Origin: Tubiluchus corallicola
Lineage: Eukaryota > Priapulida > Priapulimorpha > Priapulimorphida > Tubiluchidae
Direction: 5' to 3'
Length of the DNA stretch: 53,516 nt
Assembly (NCBI GenBank): GCA_030141605.1
Contig: JAQGDQ010001231.1
Coordinates: forward strand, 1 to 53,516
Made by a program: the position numbers and the translations under genes. Numbering within the stretch: the stretch's first letter is position 1; each line of letters begins with the position of its first letter. Positions 23,846 through 36,046 of the stretch are shown here, one piece after another. The notes beneath the pieces are model-generated. The model had not been told where the DNA came from and made no database searches. It saw only the letters and a list, made by a program, of their open reading frames with translations.

Positions 23846-26800
23846 TTTTGTTGCCTAAATTACACATAAAGTAAAAAATGCAATACAATTTTTTTGCATC
23901 ATTTTCATAATATAGGTGCAACATATTAAAGTTAACACAAGCACCTTCCTTAATACTTTGGAAAAAATGTAATTAAGTTAGGACTGTAAACTCATGTTTA
24001 TGCTCACTGTTACCACCTGAAAAACTACAAACATGACAGAACACAAGTTCCTTCACTTCACTTGCACTCTTATGGTTATAATGAACAAATATCATCTCGT
24101 TTTAAGTAATCGCTTTTATTATGGTATTGATTTAGTCGTCCAGCACATACATTTGCTATAAAGTAAATCTCCCCATAGTTTAGTTTAGTATGTATCACAT
24201 AGAAACACAAGTCATGGCAGCATAAACTTGTGACACCACAGAAGCTGTCTAAATTTAGTTTTAGATTAGTTTAGATTGATAAATTTGTGACAGTTTTTAG
24301 ATATGTGTCGCTTTTTGCCGAAATAACATTCACAATTAGCCGTACCTGTCTGGATGTTAGGTATTACAATTTTAGATTTTATTACATGTTGAAGTTCTAT
24401 TTGGGGATTTCATTCCCCACAACTATGTTCGGCACGCAGATAGAGCTTGTTTGTAATATTCGCCTGATTTCTTGCTCTGCAAACTTTGCTCTGTTTATCA
24501 CTTTACATGCTGTGAATAATTATTGTGTATGTACTTATTAATCTGCTTAAATTGTGCTAAATAAATAACAAGATATAGTTAATACTTGTAAGCAATCTCA
24601 TCTTACCAAATACGGCAAACGGAATATCTGTTATACTTTGGTTTTCACGGTGTATCTAGGATTCTAGACTCGGTCATTTCACTTTAAAGTAGTAGCACTA
24701 ATAATAAGATCGACCTATTAAAATTTTGACCGACCAGTTGCAAACTTGCAGTTGTTTTTCAATACTTAGACAGTTCTCCGCCAGGGCGCTACGAAAGACA
24801 AAGTGAATTCTTCGCTTGCTTAACGACTACCATAAGAAGATGCAGTAAAAAAACATACTATTCAGGGGTGTTACATAACCACTTGATAGCTAGGTGATAC
24901 AAAAACACAAGTAATAGTATAGAACACTCTTTCATGCCCTCAATTAAGTTTGACGCCTCACGGGTCTGAGACAGCAGTGACAGCCTGCAATCGAAGGGTA
25001 TGATAGTAGATTTGACATTTTATGGTCGACCTCGGCCTTTTCCCACACATCTCGCAGATGTTTCACAAACTTGCTTTGGGAAGACCAATCAATGGCATGT
25101 CCTTGGTTGAGTTTAGTTGCCACCCTGTTTTTTAGGATAGCTCCACTGTGCTCGAAATGCCTGAAGTCCAGTGATATTTCCATGCCACTTACTTCGATAT
25201 GCTTCAATAATAAACATTATGCCGCTTAAGATTGCAAACTGTGCAAGATGCAAAGAGTGTCCTTAATAAATATTTAGTATGATGAATTATTCTGTGCCAT
25301 TACTTGATCATTGTTCATGCACACCTCAGCATTTCACGAAAAACTCGAATGGTTAGCTTTCAAATATTCAATATTGATTTTGTCTTCAATCCTTCCCAGT
25401 TTCTATAGCAAAGCAGCTCAAATGAGCTTAGGAAACACTTTATGATACGTTAAAAAACAACTTAAACTTGTCAAGAATTTTTAAACCGATCAGAGGCAGC
25501 AGTTTATTAAAATCAACAACAAACAGTCATAAAAAGGCATCAAATGTTCATGAAGCTTTGAAAAGAAATGGATTGCGTGTTAACCTTTCCCAAGCTTCGA
25601 TTATGCGAATGACGTGAAGTGAAGTTAGCTAATGAATGGCGATCAGGAAATGTGACGGCGGGTAGCATTCATTTTTGAACACGGCCAACACCCATGCTTG
25701 TTCACTTTCTGATTTTAGTGAATTAGGTTTGATAATAAGCCAGGTTTCGGGTCACTTTAACTAGGTTCCTTTACTAAATGCTTGATGTTAGCTTGCAGAG
25801 TGCCGAACTATATTTATTTATTTATTAAAAATATTACCACTTACATGTGTTTCCTATGTGCAGAAAAACGACATAACGGATTAATAATTGCAGTTACAAT
25901 TACATACAATTTTAGTCACAATGTCAGTTAAAACTATTTACAATTACAACTAGTACTCGCAGCATTAAAATTAAATAGAACAAATTTAAAAGTTTTAATT
26001 TCAAAAGTTAATTGCATTAAAACGTCTTGGCGTGTGTAAATAAATTTCCTTATTCACTTCACGGCTGGTCAGAGTAAGCGTCAAGTCGTTATCTTTTCTG
26101 GCACAATACTATTTTATTGAAAATTTGTTGATTTTTGCAGCTGCTGTAATGCATACTGAGAGTAAGTTACAGATGTTAACTATTCTATGGTTGAAAGAAT
26201 TTCGAAAACAAAGCAAACTCTTTTGGAGACCGTTTTTCTATGATTTGAGAGTAAAGTTTCTTGTGCTATGCTCGTAAACATCACTGGACAATGTGAGCTG
26301 TTTCGACGTCAAACTTTTCAACTCCATGCAGGTATTTACGGGTAAACATAAGGAAAACCTCTCAATAATAATAAATTATTTTAATTTATTGAAAATAGTT
26401 GCAACACGAACCGGATTATCACAAATATTTTAAAGCAGCACTGGAGGCAAAACACGATTCGGTGTGAAAATATAGCTTAGACATTACTAACAACTACATC
26501 ACGTTAAAAACCTGACGAAAAGTTTTGACAGGCGAAAGGAAACTATATTAGCGTGACGGCACTTTTATCTCTAGCGGTGAAACACACAAACAAAAATGCT
26601 ATTACATGAGAATTTTTTTGCTCAGTTTACACAAATAATACATGACAGACAGCTAAAATAATCTTGAAATATATCAAGTAAGGACGCAATCCATTTACTT
26701 ATTAAAATGTGGCTGTATGGATAGAGAGAGAATTGTATCATAGTATGGTATTCCATTAAACTGTATGAACAATATTGCGTTGAATACTCCCCCAAATCAA

Positions 26801-28612
26801 ATCTGTGATTTACAAGTAAGCTGCTGGCCACAAATTTCTGGGTCTTACGTGTGCAGTAATTAGAGGCAATAAGTTTACCTGTTTGGCTAAATTTCATGAT
26901 AACTATGGGCTAGTTTGGTAGTTATTGAACAATTTTCGAACATTTTAAAAGATAACAATTGTTTTTGTGTTACCATTATAAGTTGTAACTCACAAAAATC
27001 ATTTCAGATAAATCAGTGCTAACTTATCTGAGCCTTGAGTGTCAGTCAGGACTACACAGCTCGTGCTTTTCTGCAAATGAATGAATGATTGCATTATCAA
27101 TAGTTATCCACGTTTACTTCCCAAGCACAGAAGCAAAGAACTTGGGTTTCAAGCATGATCTTTGAAATAATTGTATACTCAAGCTCAAAAATACCCGGAC
27201 TACTAAGAATACCCGGTCTACTTAGGCTCAAAACTAGGGTAAATTTTATTACAACTTTTTCCTATACGGAAAGTTTTAATATCATAGGTTCCTTCGAACC
27301 TGTTGGCCGACCCTATGAACAATTGTTATGCTTTCTATTTTCCAACGCAATAATGCACGTATGTTGCAATTTGTTAGTAAAACACTGTTTAAACTAATTA
27401 TATTCTTTGGAAAATCCCAAAATGACCAAAGCGACGAAGGCAACGTGGCACTGAGACATTCAAAAATCAGGAATAAAACGAAAACACGAATTTTAATCTC
27501 CCTGCAAGAGCGCGGCATTAGATACCTATTAGTGATGTGACGTCACTCTAAAACTTTCGCATGTTTACAATCTAATATTTTTTCATCTATCGCATATAGT
27601 GCATTGAAGCAGGGTGAACAAAGCTATTACTTGAGCTCAACATGAGAAATGCGAGCAAATAGACTCAAAATTATCCCCAATTCCAAGTAAAAGTTAATAA
27701 CCTGTAAGAAGTACTCTCACTTTACTTACTCTTTTTACAATAATTAATAATGTCATCATAGAACTGAAGTCATAAAAATTTAAACGTGCATACGAGTAGC
27801 AGGCTTATAACAGCCAAGTATTAGTAGCTTCACTAGTATTAGTAGCTGTGAATTGAATCACAGCAAGGCTAACTGCGAATCAGGTTTCAGATTACAAAAA
27901 TAATAAGCAGCAAACAAGCAAATACATGGTCGACATTTTTTGTAAAGAAAAATATTAGACTTGAAATAGTCGTTAATGTTATTTTACTGCAATTGTTATT
28001 TCTCTAAATTGTTATTATACCAATAATGGGCGTTATCTAATTATTTGCAACATGATAGCAATTTTAACATTTATGACACTTGTCCTTGCCAGAAAATTTC
28101 CCACACCAACATTTAGTCTTTCGTGACTGTTGTAAAAGCTTTTTATAGCTTGTCAATACACCAATATAAACATTACAAACATGAATGGTTACTTATTACA
28201 CTACAACTATGATTTTGTAAGAAAACAGTATTTGCATTATGTAAACGTACAAATTGGACTATAGTGCGCAATTGCACACATGTGCGGTATGGATTAAAGT
28301 CTTTGCTTAAAGCGGAAAAAAGAGAATTTTAAAAATGTATCCCAAAAAATATATTCCTTACAACGTTATATTAGTTAACGTTACACTTACCTATTTGAAG
28401 ACTTTGTGAAATTGGAAAAGAAAATTCTTAATGTTTTAAAATGTGTAAATGTTTTAACAGGTAACACAGTACTGCATCGCCATCAAAGTGTGCACCACTG
28501 GTTCATCAAAAAACACATTATTGATCTTACTGACAAAATAAAGTACACACGTTTGTTTGGTTAGTGAAGTGTATGCTACAAATGCTCTGATTATTTTGTC
28601 AAACTTTACAAA
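23846..28612. other. PAIP2 upstream region and intergenic DNA
   Basis: Contains the first non-coding part of PAIP2 (a possible donor GTAAGA at about 24601-24606, and a GC-richer patch near 24770-24790 that could be its promoter). AT-rich sequence with a possible LINE tail at 26050-26350 follows. The minus-strand frame at 24944-25207 (87 codons) has no family I recognise. Confidence 0.4.
26050..26350 (-). mobile_element. Possible decayed CR1/L2-like LINE C-terminus
   Basis: The minus strand contains the broken text KYLHGVEKFDVETAHIV, then KKLYSQIIEKRSPKEF and KFFQP.NS, interrupted by at least four stops. Order and spacing resemble the end of CR1/L2 LINE polymerases (KYLHG...RGH..KL.K.RS...FF..RVV..WNSL). 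The match is weak and based on recalled family patterns. Confidence 0.35.
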
Positions 28613-31008
28613 ATGTTATCTAAACTTTTTTCAAACGACTTACCAGTAACGCAGCTGCAACTTAAACTTTTTGAGAAAGGGCAAGAGGTTATAATAATGG
28701 GTGATTTGAATAGCCGGTTAGCTCAACTGGACACGTTTAATCAAGGCCCGGATGTATACTATGATATCAATCCTGATAATGTGAGAAATAGCCATAGAAT
28801 AAAGCTAATAAGACTGTGCACAGATAATGAAATCATACCGTTGAATCATTTATATTATTGTAGAAGAAAATTCGGTGGAGGATTATCATTTCGCATGAGA
28901 AACCGATGGATTTCTCAATTAGACTTCGCTATTGTTTCAAAAAACTAATCTCTGATATCATAGAGTTTAAAACCAACAACGACGTGATACTTCCGTCTAA
29001 TCACGCACCACTGGCGCTCTCTATAAAATGTGATCATGTGGATATCCAAAAGCTGAATAAACGTGCAGATAATTTGGGAAAATATCCTGTGAAAGACGAC
29101 ACACCAGGTTTGTGTAGAAAAATGATTCGGATATGTGACTTAGACGTTGATGCATTCCAAGAACTTATAAACAATGTACCTATTACCAATGAACTATATA
29201 CGAGTGACGCCGAAATTATATCGCAAATGTTAATCGACAGCATGTACGACTGTAGTCGAAGAGCCAAAAGACAGAACAGAAACCACGTCTCAAATAACCT
29301 AAACACAAATTAGCGTTGGTTAAGACTTAAGCTATCCGGTGGGTCGGATCACGACATCTGGAAAGCGATTAATTGGAAAGGAGAAGCAAGATCAGATGAT
29401 ACGTAAAACCGCCCTAAGAATAACATGTTTAAGATACATTTCGAAAATCTGTTAAACAGCCATACCGCATCCAACAACTTACTTGATGAATTAGAGAATT
29501 ACCAAATGTACGTCCCCGTATTAGACGACCGGTTTACAACAGAAGAGATAAAAAAAGTGATTGCAACACAAAACGCAAGAAAGAGCAGTGATCCAGATGG
29601 TATACAAACGTCTCTCTTCCGTTATTTACATGCAGAATGGATAATGGTCTTAGTAAACCGTTTGAACACAGTTTTCTTGCAGTGTGATTTCCCCTCATCG
29701 TAGTGTATATCCAAGTTTATTGTACTATTTAAAAAAGGATGTGCAGCCTCATGCGATAATTATAGAGGCATAAGTATTATACAAGCTTGTTGCAAAATAT
29801 ACAAGTGCCTGATCAACCAACGTTTAAAGTTGTGGATAAAACCGGAACCAGAAAAAGTGGGTAGCCAGGTTGAAAGAAATTCTAGCCAAATTTTGACCCT
29901 TCGATTACTGATTGACGCCGCTCGCAAAAAGAAGAGGAAAATGTTCATCATATTTATAGATTTCGAGAAGGCGTTTGACCGGGTTGACAGCGGTAAGTTA
30001 TTACGGGTATTAAAACAACACGGATGCGGTTATGTAATGTTAAGAGCTATCGCACAAATGTATAGACTGACAAAAAGCATATTGGGCGACACAGAGTTTA
30101 GTTATAACTGTGGGGTAAAACAAGGCTCACCTAGCTCAAGCCGGTTGTTCTGTTTATATGTAGATCCGCTAATAAGGGCTCTAAAAGCACTCGGTGAGGA
30201 TAGCTGGCTTCGTAACTTCCATTGTCTGCTCATGATGGATGACACGGCCATTGTGGCATCAAAGAAAAGAAAAAGTATTGAAAAGATGCTGACGTTATTA
30301 CAATTCTGCAATAACTATGGCATGAGCATGAATACAATCAAAACGAAATTTATGGTTGTAGGTGGCGATCAGCAAAACGGGGTACTGCTAACTGTTGACA
30401 ATATTGTGATAAAACACACTACCACATATACGTATCTTGGTGCTATGATAACGGAAGATGCAAAAATGAGTATAGTTATTACAAAACATCTTGAGAATAA
30501 AAATTCCGACATCTTAAAATTCCACGCATTTATCAGCAAGAACAATGACTACCCGTACTGGATAAAGAAAAAGGTTTTGAATAGCGCACTAATAGCAGGT
30601 GTCTTCTACAGTACCGAAACATGGAATACTGACTTGTAAAGCCTAACACTATATATATGGAACTCATCAAATCTTTAATGTCTGTTAAACGTGCAACATG
30701 CAATGATCTAGTGCTGTTGGAAACCGACTATCCACCTTTCTCGACATGGGCCAAGTGTAAGCAAATGCGTTCGTGGAGGAAGATGGCAAATTCTTCAGAG
30801 AAACATCAGACATTGTTCGAAGCATATGAAATAGCGAGTCAGTGTAACAGTGACTTAGCAAAATGCTTGAGCAACTTACCAACAGTCAACGAGAAAGTGT
30901 ACTGTGCACAGCAACACTACTTACTAAAGGAAAGAGTTCTGAACAGTAACTCTACCAAATGTATGGTTTACAAGGAATTTAACCCTGACTTGAAAACCCC
31001 AAACATAC
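28613..31008 (+). pseudogene. Decayed EN-RT LINE, 5' part, up to the LTR element insertion
   Basis: A non-LTR retrotransposon polymerase relic. The endonuclease C-terminal half is at 28613-28942 (EVIIMGDLNSR, later SQLDFAIVSK). The reverse transcriptase is at 29425-30639, with KMFIIFIDFEKAFDRVD, VKQGSPSSSRLF and an LMMDDTAIVAS active-site motif (MDD instead of YADD), followed by the TYTYLGAMIT thumb region. A later segment (30657-31008) includes KRATCNDLVLLETDYP. Breaks include a shift in an A run near 28940, stops at 29311-29313, about 29404 and 29701-29703, and another shift near 30634. The endonuclease N-terminus is missing, so the copy is 5'-truncated. It is interrupted in frame at 31008 by the LTR element, and the rest of the LINE is at 43935-44460. 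Confidence 0.85.
31004..31008. repeat. Target site of the LTR element (left copy)
   Basis: CATAC precedes the left LTR. ATAC follows the three Ns after the right LTR (43935-43938). A 4-bp match is visible, and a 5- or 6-bp duplication is likely but hidden by the Ns. Confidence 0.6.
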
Positions 31009-32338
31009 TATCACCTTCTAAACTTCAAATGCCTAATGTTTCTGTTAATCTAGATCGTATAGTGTAAGGTGACTTAAATCTATGTATCGTATAGATTGAA
31101 TTTTAATATGTTCGCTTAACTCCTAAATGCTATAAGGTGAATCCCTCACCTGACTCCGAGAGCTTTGGATGTCAGTCTAGTAAGCAATGATCGTCTTATC
31201 TAAACTTCACCTTGACCTTCGCGTTGTGAGAAAGGTCTATATCTCTCAAGTTTCCTAGCTATGTCCCCGCAATATGGACGATAGTTAATACAAAGCGAAC
31301 TAATCAGATTCGTATATCGGAAATAGTGCTGCTTGAGTTAAACACTGATAATATACATTAACTCAATTGTTAAATGTCCAAGAGAATTGTTTTATTGATT
31401 TACAATAATTACTGCTTAAGTATATCTTACAAGATTTAGTCCTTAAGCGCTTTTGACGCTCACAATTATTTTGTTAGCTTCACAAAAGTACCTCTCTGAA
31501 CAATTCTTCAATTCCTAATTCCTATCACCTAAGGTGTATACTTTACACTTATTCTCACTATAGTACAATGTGAACTTATAAGAACTACTAACGATATGCA
31601 CAGTTAATTCTCAGTTTTACCAATATGTTAAGAGTACTTAACTCTGCGGATTTGACCCAATGTACAATACAATATGGTCAATTCCGATAGTTGATACAAG
31701 ATTTCTCGTCGGCTCAGTGCCCAGATTATCCTAGGAACGCAGAAAGATGTCTACGCTGAACTTCAGGAGTTGTCTTGTTGATCGAATCGCCCTCCGTGTG
31801 AATTCCCGTACACGTGACTTGCTCCAGTACGTTTCGAGATGTACTGGCTGGAACTAGCACCCTGTTATCTGAACTCGGGGCTTATATTTCATTGAGGTAA
31901 CCTTGCAGTAACCTTGCACAATTTCTGCGTCGTAGGCAACATTTAAAACGTCGCATGAGGTATCAAAATTTATGGGACAAGTTTTGAAGACGCAGTCATT
32001 ATACGCCCGTAAAACGTATCCGTGTTCTTTCTTCAAAAAACAATGACCTCGCAGAGTTTCGTTAATTACTAGCAATCTGTGCATAACGCTCATTATGAAC
32101 GGTACATCCGTCTCGACTTAATGTTAGCTAATTATCTTAAGCATCTTAGAGTGTCCTGACGTAAACGCTATTCTTAGTTCTGACATCCTACGCAGTTTAC
32201 AGTTCATTAAATTCGAGCTTCTCAGCTGAGTGAGTTTCTTATCGCACGATCTGTAAATTTATTCATGCAATCAGGGAGGCAGGCATCTCTTATACCAAAA
32301 TATCGAAAATCATCGATTTATAAATTTATTCACCACAA
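31009..32338 (-). repeat. 3' LTR of the gypsy-type element
   Basis: A 1.33-kb direct repeat, about 99.3% identical to 42605-43933. The outer end reads TATCACC on the plus strand, and the inner end (CACCACAA) abuts the polypurine tract. The ends are near TGTGGTG...GGTGATA in element orientation, so the terminal dinucleotides are TG...TA or TT...TA rather than TG...CA. A possible AATAAA signal on the minus strand is at 31391-31396. An open frame of 79 codons lies at 32093-31854. Confidence 0.93.
31854..32093 (-). CDS. Small ORF inside the 3' LTR
   Basis: A 79-residue frame starting with ATG and containing six cysteines (for example DCVFKTCPINFDTSCDVL). The identical frame is in the other LTR at 43688-43449. 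No signal peptide or family is recognised. It could be an accessory protein of the element or chance, because the two LTRs descend from one copy and so are not independent evidence. Confidence 0.25.
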   Translation of the reverse strand: MSVMHRLLVINETLRGHCFLKKEHGYVLRAYNDCVFKTCPINFDTSCDVLNVAYDAEIVQGYCKVTSMKYKPRVQITGC

Positions 32339-32350
32339 CTTTCCTCCCCT
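32339..32350 (-). promoter_or_regulatory. Polypurine tract (plus-strand primer)
   Basis: AGGGGAGGAAAG on the minus strand lies directly upstream of the 3' LTR. This is the expected place and composition for the RNase H-resistant primer of second-strand DNA synthesis. Confidence 0.85.
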
Positions 32351-32802
32351 AACACTCACCTCAGATGTAGCACGAATTTAATGATCTGATCTAAGATCTT
32401 AACTTTTGGAAGCTCCTTAATTAGATACATTAGCAACATTACATGTTACATCTTAATATATTATGGGACATTCCATCTTGGAGGTCATGGTGGCGGGATA
32501 CCATTGTCCATCGGGTCTTTCCGACTTCCTGGACCGGGGTTGTGATTCCACTGATCTCCTGAGATTCTTCCTCAGATACCCCTTATTGTCTTTTCCGACT
32601 TCATCTTCTTCCCGCCTTCCATTTCCAATGGTCCCATCCTTCTGTAACATAAAATACATTCTGCAGTATCATAAGTTCATCATGTACAATTATTTACATC
32701 GATCCCTTTAAACCTAATTGGGTGGTTTCCCTACCATCATCCAATGTTACCAGCCTGTTATGTATATACTATCTACAATTTTAGTATCATGTCCATCCTC
32801 AC
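32351..32802 (-). other. Non-coding segment between env and the polypurine tract
   Basis: About 450 bp downstream of the env stop. It has short open frames on both strands, but nothing recognised. Confidence 0.5.
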
Positions 32803-35031
32803 TTATATTTCAGTGACCCGTTCGATCCTTTTCGGGTTAGTTTTTCGGGCAGCGGGTTGGGGTATTTCCCTCAACTCCAGCTCCTCAGGGTCCTCACTAT
32901 GCCGTCTAGCTCTTTTAACCTTAATCCTGGGTTCCTGTTCTTCAGGAGTCCCAGAGGGCATGTGTCTAGTCACCTTAACAGGTTGTTCATCGTCAGTCGG
33001 GGTTTTGGTATACCTATTACCTATTCTAGGCATCAAAGAATTTAAAACCAAAAGGCCACTTCTCCTTTTCCAATAGCAGAACACTCCCACTATCAGGAGT
33101 ACGGCCACTATAGCCCCTATTAAGACCCATTTCCTAAAACCCGTTAGCCAATCTGTGGCTCCCGTCTCGTTCAATGCTCGTCGTTGTCGTTCAAGTCGTT
33201 CCCCATTTTGTTCAATGGAGGTTTTAAGGTCGTCTAAGGATAAATCGAATTGGTCCCAAGTCTGGTGGGCTGGCGGTTTTACATATTCAGGGATCATATC
33301 TACCGTACCGGGAGTTATGTTCTGTAATTCACTCAATTCTCTATAGAACCTCTCAATCATCTCACTCGTTGGCAACTCAATCTGGTCTTCTTTCAACCGT
33401 ATTTGTGAGTTCCGATAATAATAGGTGGGTAACTCAAAAGACCTCGAGTGTACCTTACACCCATTCCCAATGATTATTAACTTAGGTTCTTTAATCCTCT
33501 CCTCTGAGGATGTTATTCTATTAGTTCCAGGGCTTGGACAGGTATATGTAATCAAAGTCTCGCTAAATGGAGATACATACCAAGTCCCGGCAGTAATATA
33601 GGTAACAACGGCCTCTGGGTGTTTTATTACTTTTACCCTACGCTTGCAGGCTTCTAATGTCTTATCAGGCCGGTTATGAAACAACACGGCTGGACATGCC
33701 GTTGCGTAAGCAGTTGACCTTACTGGTACTTTTAATTGGCACGGTTCTCTACTCCTATCTAAACATAACTCCGTATCATGATTTTCGGGCAAGAAGAACT
33801 TTGTTCTTTCTATATTGATACCAAAATATTTCCTTCCAGGATTGAGGTAAATATAGCCCGAAGAATTCGGCATTATCATAGGTATAGGTACGATCTGAAA
33901 TAAATCGAACCTATCTTGATCAGGCTGCAACGATATGAGGGCTAGCACCGCATATCCTTCGGCTGTAGCCAATAGCGTGACTTCCATGGTCTCGTAATAA
34001 TATAGTAAATCTCCTTCCGGCCTTTCCGGTAAGGACAAAGTACTAGGTAATGCCTTTTGTATCTCGTACAGTGTATCTCGCAACTGTGCAGGTCCTAATA
34101 ACAGAGGCGACATTGTGCCTAGCAATAAAGTAGACAACATATCCGTTGTCTTGTGCACATTATCAGTCAACCTTCGCATTGTATTGGAAATGCGCTGCAT
34201 CAGTGCCATTATTTCAGTTAAAGCTACCATCTCATGAGTCATGATCTGGGCGTGGTATGCAAATTCCACTTTAAGATCAGCTAAATTATATTTCAGGTCG
34301 GCAGTGTCATTCTGTAATAACATTATATGCCTAGTATTTTCTTGACTCTGGATGTGCATATAATTAATTAAAGTCACAGATTTTTCAAGGATGTGCTGCA
34401 TCGATTCTTGGGAGGCCTGTATCAGATTTAGCTTTCCGGCCAGGGCTTGTATGTCTTCTTCGGTTGCAGTTCCGGTTAGGGCTTTAGAGATTTTTCCTAA
34501 AAAGGGAAGTAAACTTCGCCTCGATCGGCTTCCTCTAGCCCAACCTTCTAGATTCATCTCGGATGAAGGTTCAAGCCTGGACTTATCCTTGCTTGGGGAC
34601 AGATGACGGTTTCCTGCTCTTTCAGAGGCCAGGAGATGCGCTATATCGCTCGTCTTTTGCTCTAGCTCTTGTATCTGAGCCAGATAAGTGGAAGCAGTAG
34701 TGTTTACCAACACTGTAATAGCTTCCAGGAACCTATCCTCCTGATACTGGGTAGTGTGGGGTTCATCCACACGTCTAGCCGGGTCCCAAGAATGATTTCT
34801 TAGTATAATCATTTCTCGCTTTAGGGCTTCCAAGCAAAGTTCAACTGGGCTAATGTTCAATTGCATTAATAGGGCCCATCTAGATTGAGATACTTGGACT
34901 TCACCTCTACGTATAAAGATCGCTCCGGGGCTCGTTACTATATTGGCTTCACAGAGTACCAACATGAGACTCCCGAACATCCACAGCACTATTCTGGATT
35001 CCATATTCTGAAAAATAGGCCAAAATATCAT
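32803..35031 (-). CDS. env: Envelope glycoprotein, baculovirus F/errantivirus type
   Basis: A type I membrane fusion glycoprotein of an endogenous retroelement. The frame extends seven codons further upstream, but the first ATG is at 35031, giving 742 residues. The N-terminus contains a hydrophobic signal segment (about residues 14-27, IVLWMFGSLMLVLC). A basic furin-like site, RSRR, is at residues 169-172, followed by the hydrophobic stretch SLLPFLGKISKALTG. This is the layout of the F protein of baculoviruses and of insect errantivirus Env. A helical region follows (about 190-330), with N-glycosylation sequons such as NDT and NSS. A transmembrane helix is at about 635-654 (WVLIGAIVAVLLIVGVFCYW), with a cytoplasmic tail of about 88 residues rich in charged residues. 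The frame is intact. Expression would probably need a spliced subgenomic RNA, as in related elements. Host exaptation is not indicated. Confidence 0.85.
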   Translation of the reverse strand: MIFWPIFQNMESRIVLWMFGSLMLVLCEANIVTSPGAIFIRRGEVQVSQSRWALLMQLNISPVELCLEALKREMIILRNHSWDPARRVDEPHTTQYQEDRFLEAITVLVNTTASTYLAQIQELEQKTSDIAHLLASERAGNRHLSPSKDKSRLEPSSEMNLEGWARGSRSRRSLLPFLGKISKALTGTATEEDIQALAGKLNLIQASQESMQHILEKSVTLINYMHIQSQENTRHIMLLQNDTADLKYNLADLKVEFAYHAQIMTHEMVALTEIMALMQRISNTMRRLTDNVHKTTDMLSTLLLGTMSPLLLGPAQLRDTLYEIQKALPSTLSLPERPEGDLLYYYETMEVTLLATAEGYAVLALISLQPDQDRFDLFQIVPIPMIMPNSSGYIYLNPGRKYFGINIERTKFFLPENHDTELCLDRSREPCQLKVPVRSTAYATACPAVLFHNRPDKTLEACKRRVKVIKHPEAVVTYITAGTWYVSPFSETLITYTCPSPGTNRITSSEERIKEPKLIIIGNGCKVHSRSFELPTYYYRNSQIRLKEDQIELPTSEMIERFYRELSELQNITPGTVDMIPEYVKPPAHQTWDQFDLSLDDLKTSIEQNGERLERQRRALNETGATDWLTGFRKWVLIGAIVAVLLIVGVFCYWKRRSGLLVLNSLMPRIGNRYTKTPTDDEQPVKVTRHMPSGTPEEQEPRIKVKRARRHSEDPEELELREIPQPAARKTNPKRIERVTEI

Positions 35032-36046
35032 AGCCTTAAAATCTGGACTCACTGTACGTTTAACTCAATTAAATATTCTCTTATTCTTCAGGTTAGGGGA
35101 CTTTTCCTCCCCCTAGAGTGGCCCTAACCTCTTTCATGAATTTAGTAAGCTATTAAGTTCTAGCCTTACTATTCATTGTTAGATCTACTGCGCGTAGGCA
35201 GGTATTAGTTCTCGATCCAATTAGAGATCAAGCATCTCAAGAGTTCATAACTATACTAAACCGCTCGCTAACAGTTTCTGATCTATCCACTTTAATCTTT
35301 AAATTTATTTCGCATGCGTTGCCTTCAATTCTATTTGAATCAAGGACTTTCCTCTTTTACATAGCGCTGCGTGCATTTACACTTCCGAAGCAATGCTCAA
35401 GATATTTGGCCCTTATCAATGGCTACGTATATCTTATGTTAACCACTGTGCACGGTGATTGGCAAACACTACTCTCGGTAGCATAATCTATTATATTTAT
35501 GTCTCAAAGTTCTATTATTGTCTCTTATAGGTCGGGTTCCCATCTGTTCGCATTCTACTCATTCCAACCATTATTCTTTATTTAACCTCACTTTATACTA
35601 CGTATTATACATAATTTTCCCTCTTTAATCATTTAATTCATTTTTATTTTTATTTTCTTCTAGACCAAGCTTTGACAGTATTCTTCAGTGACCCCTATAC
35701 AACACAGCATCTCATGTTAATGGTCACACTTGTTCGTGCTGCCCTCTGTAGTCTGGCGAGTTAGTTGGCCACCTAACTCTGCCAACTACGCTTGACCTAT
35801 TTCTTATTTCTAGTTATATTTCCTATACTGCGCTGTTCACTACCTTAGCTGCGCTACGACTCCTTCTGTGCCCTCAGGCACTTAACTTTCACTTTCTCTA
35901 CAGCTCTACTTATGAGGTCATTATACTAATGCAAACACCCGTACTCTATTTAAACTTTCACTTTCTAAGCCAGCGTCTCCAAACGCTGAGCCAACCCTCA
36001 GGTTTCTTAGCCTGGGTTTTTATTTGAGACATTGTTATAACTCGTT
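35032..36046 (-). other. Non-coding interval between pol and env
   Basis: About 1 kb between the pol stop and the env start, with no long open frame. In envelope-bearing gypsy elements such a region can hold the splice acceptor for env mRNA. I did not identify a specific site. Confidence 0.5.

Noticed and set aside
24944-25207. Minus-strand frame of 87 codons (SSQSKFVKHLRDVWEKAEVD)
   Set aside because: It looks somewhat protein-like and may be a transposon scrap, but no family could be named and no splice partner was found.
30657-31067. LINE frame continuing to a stop at 31067
   Set aside because: The last 19 or so codons are LTR sequence, repeated at 42605. The LINE part ends at 31008.
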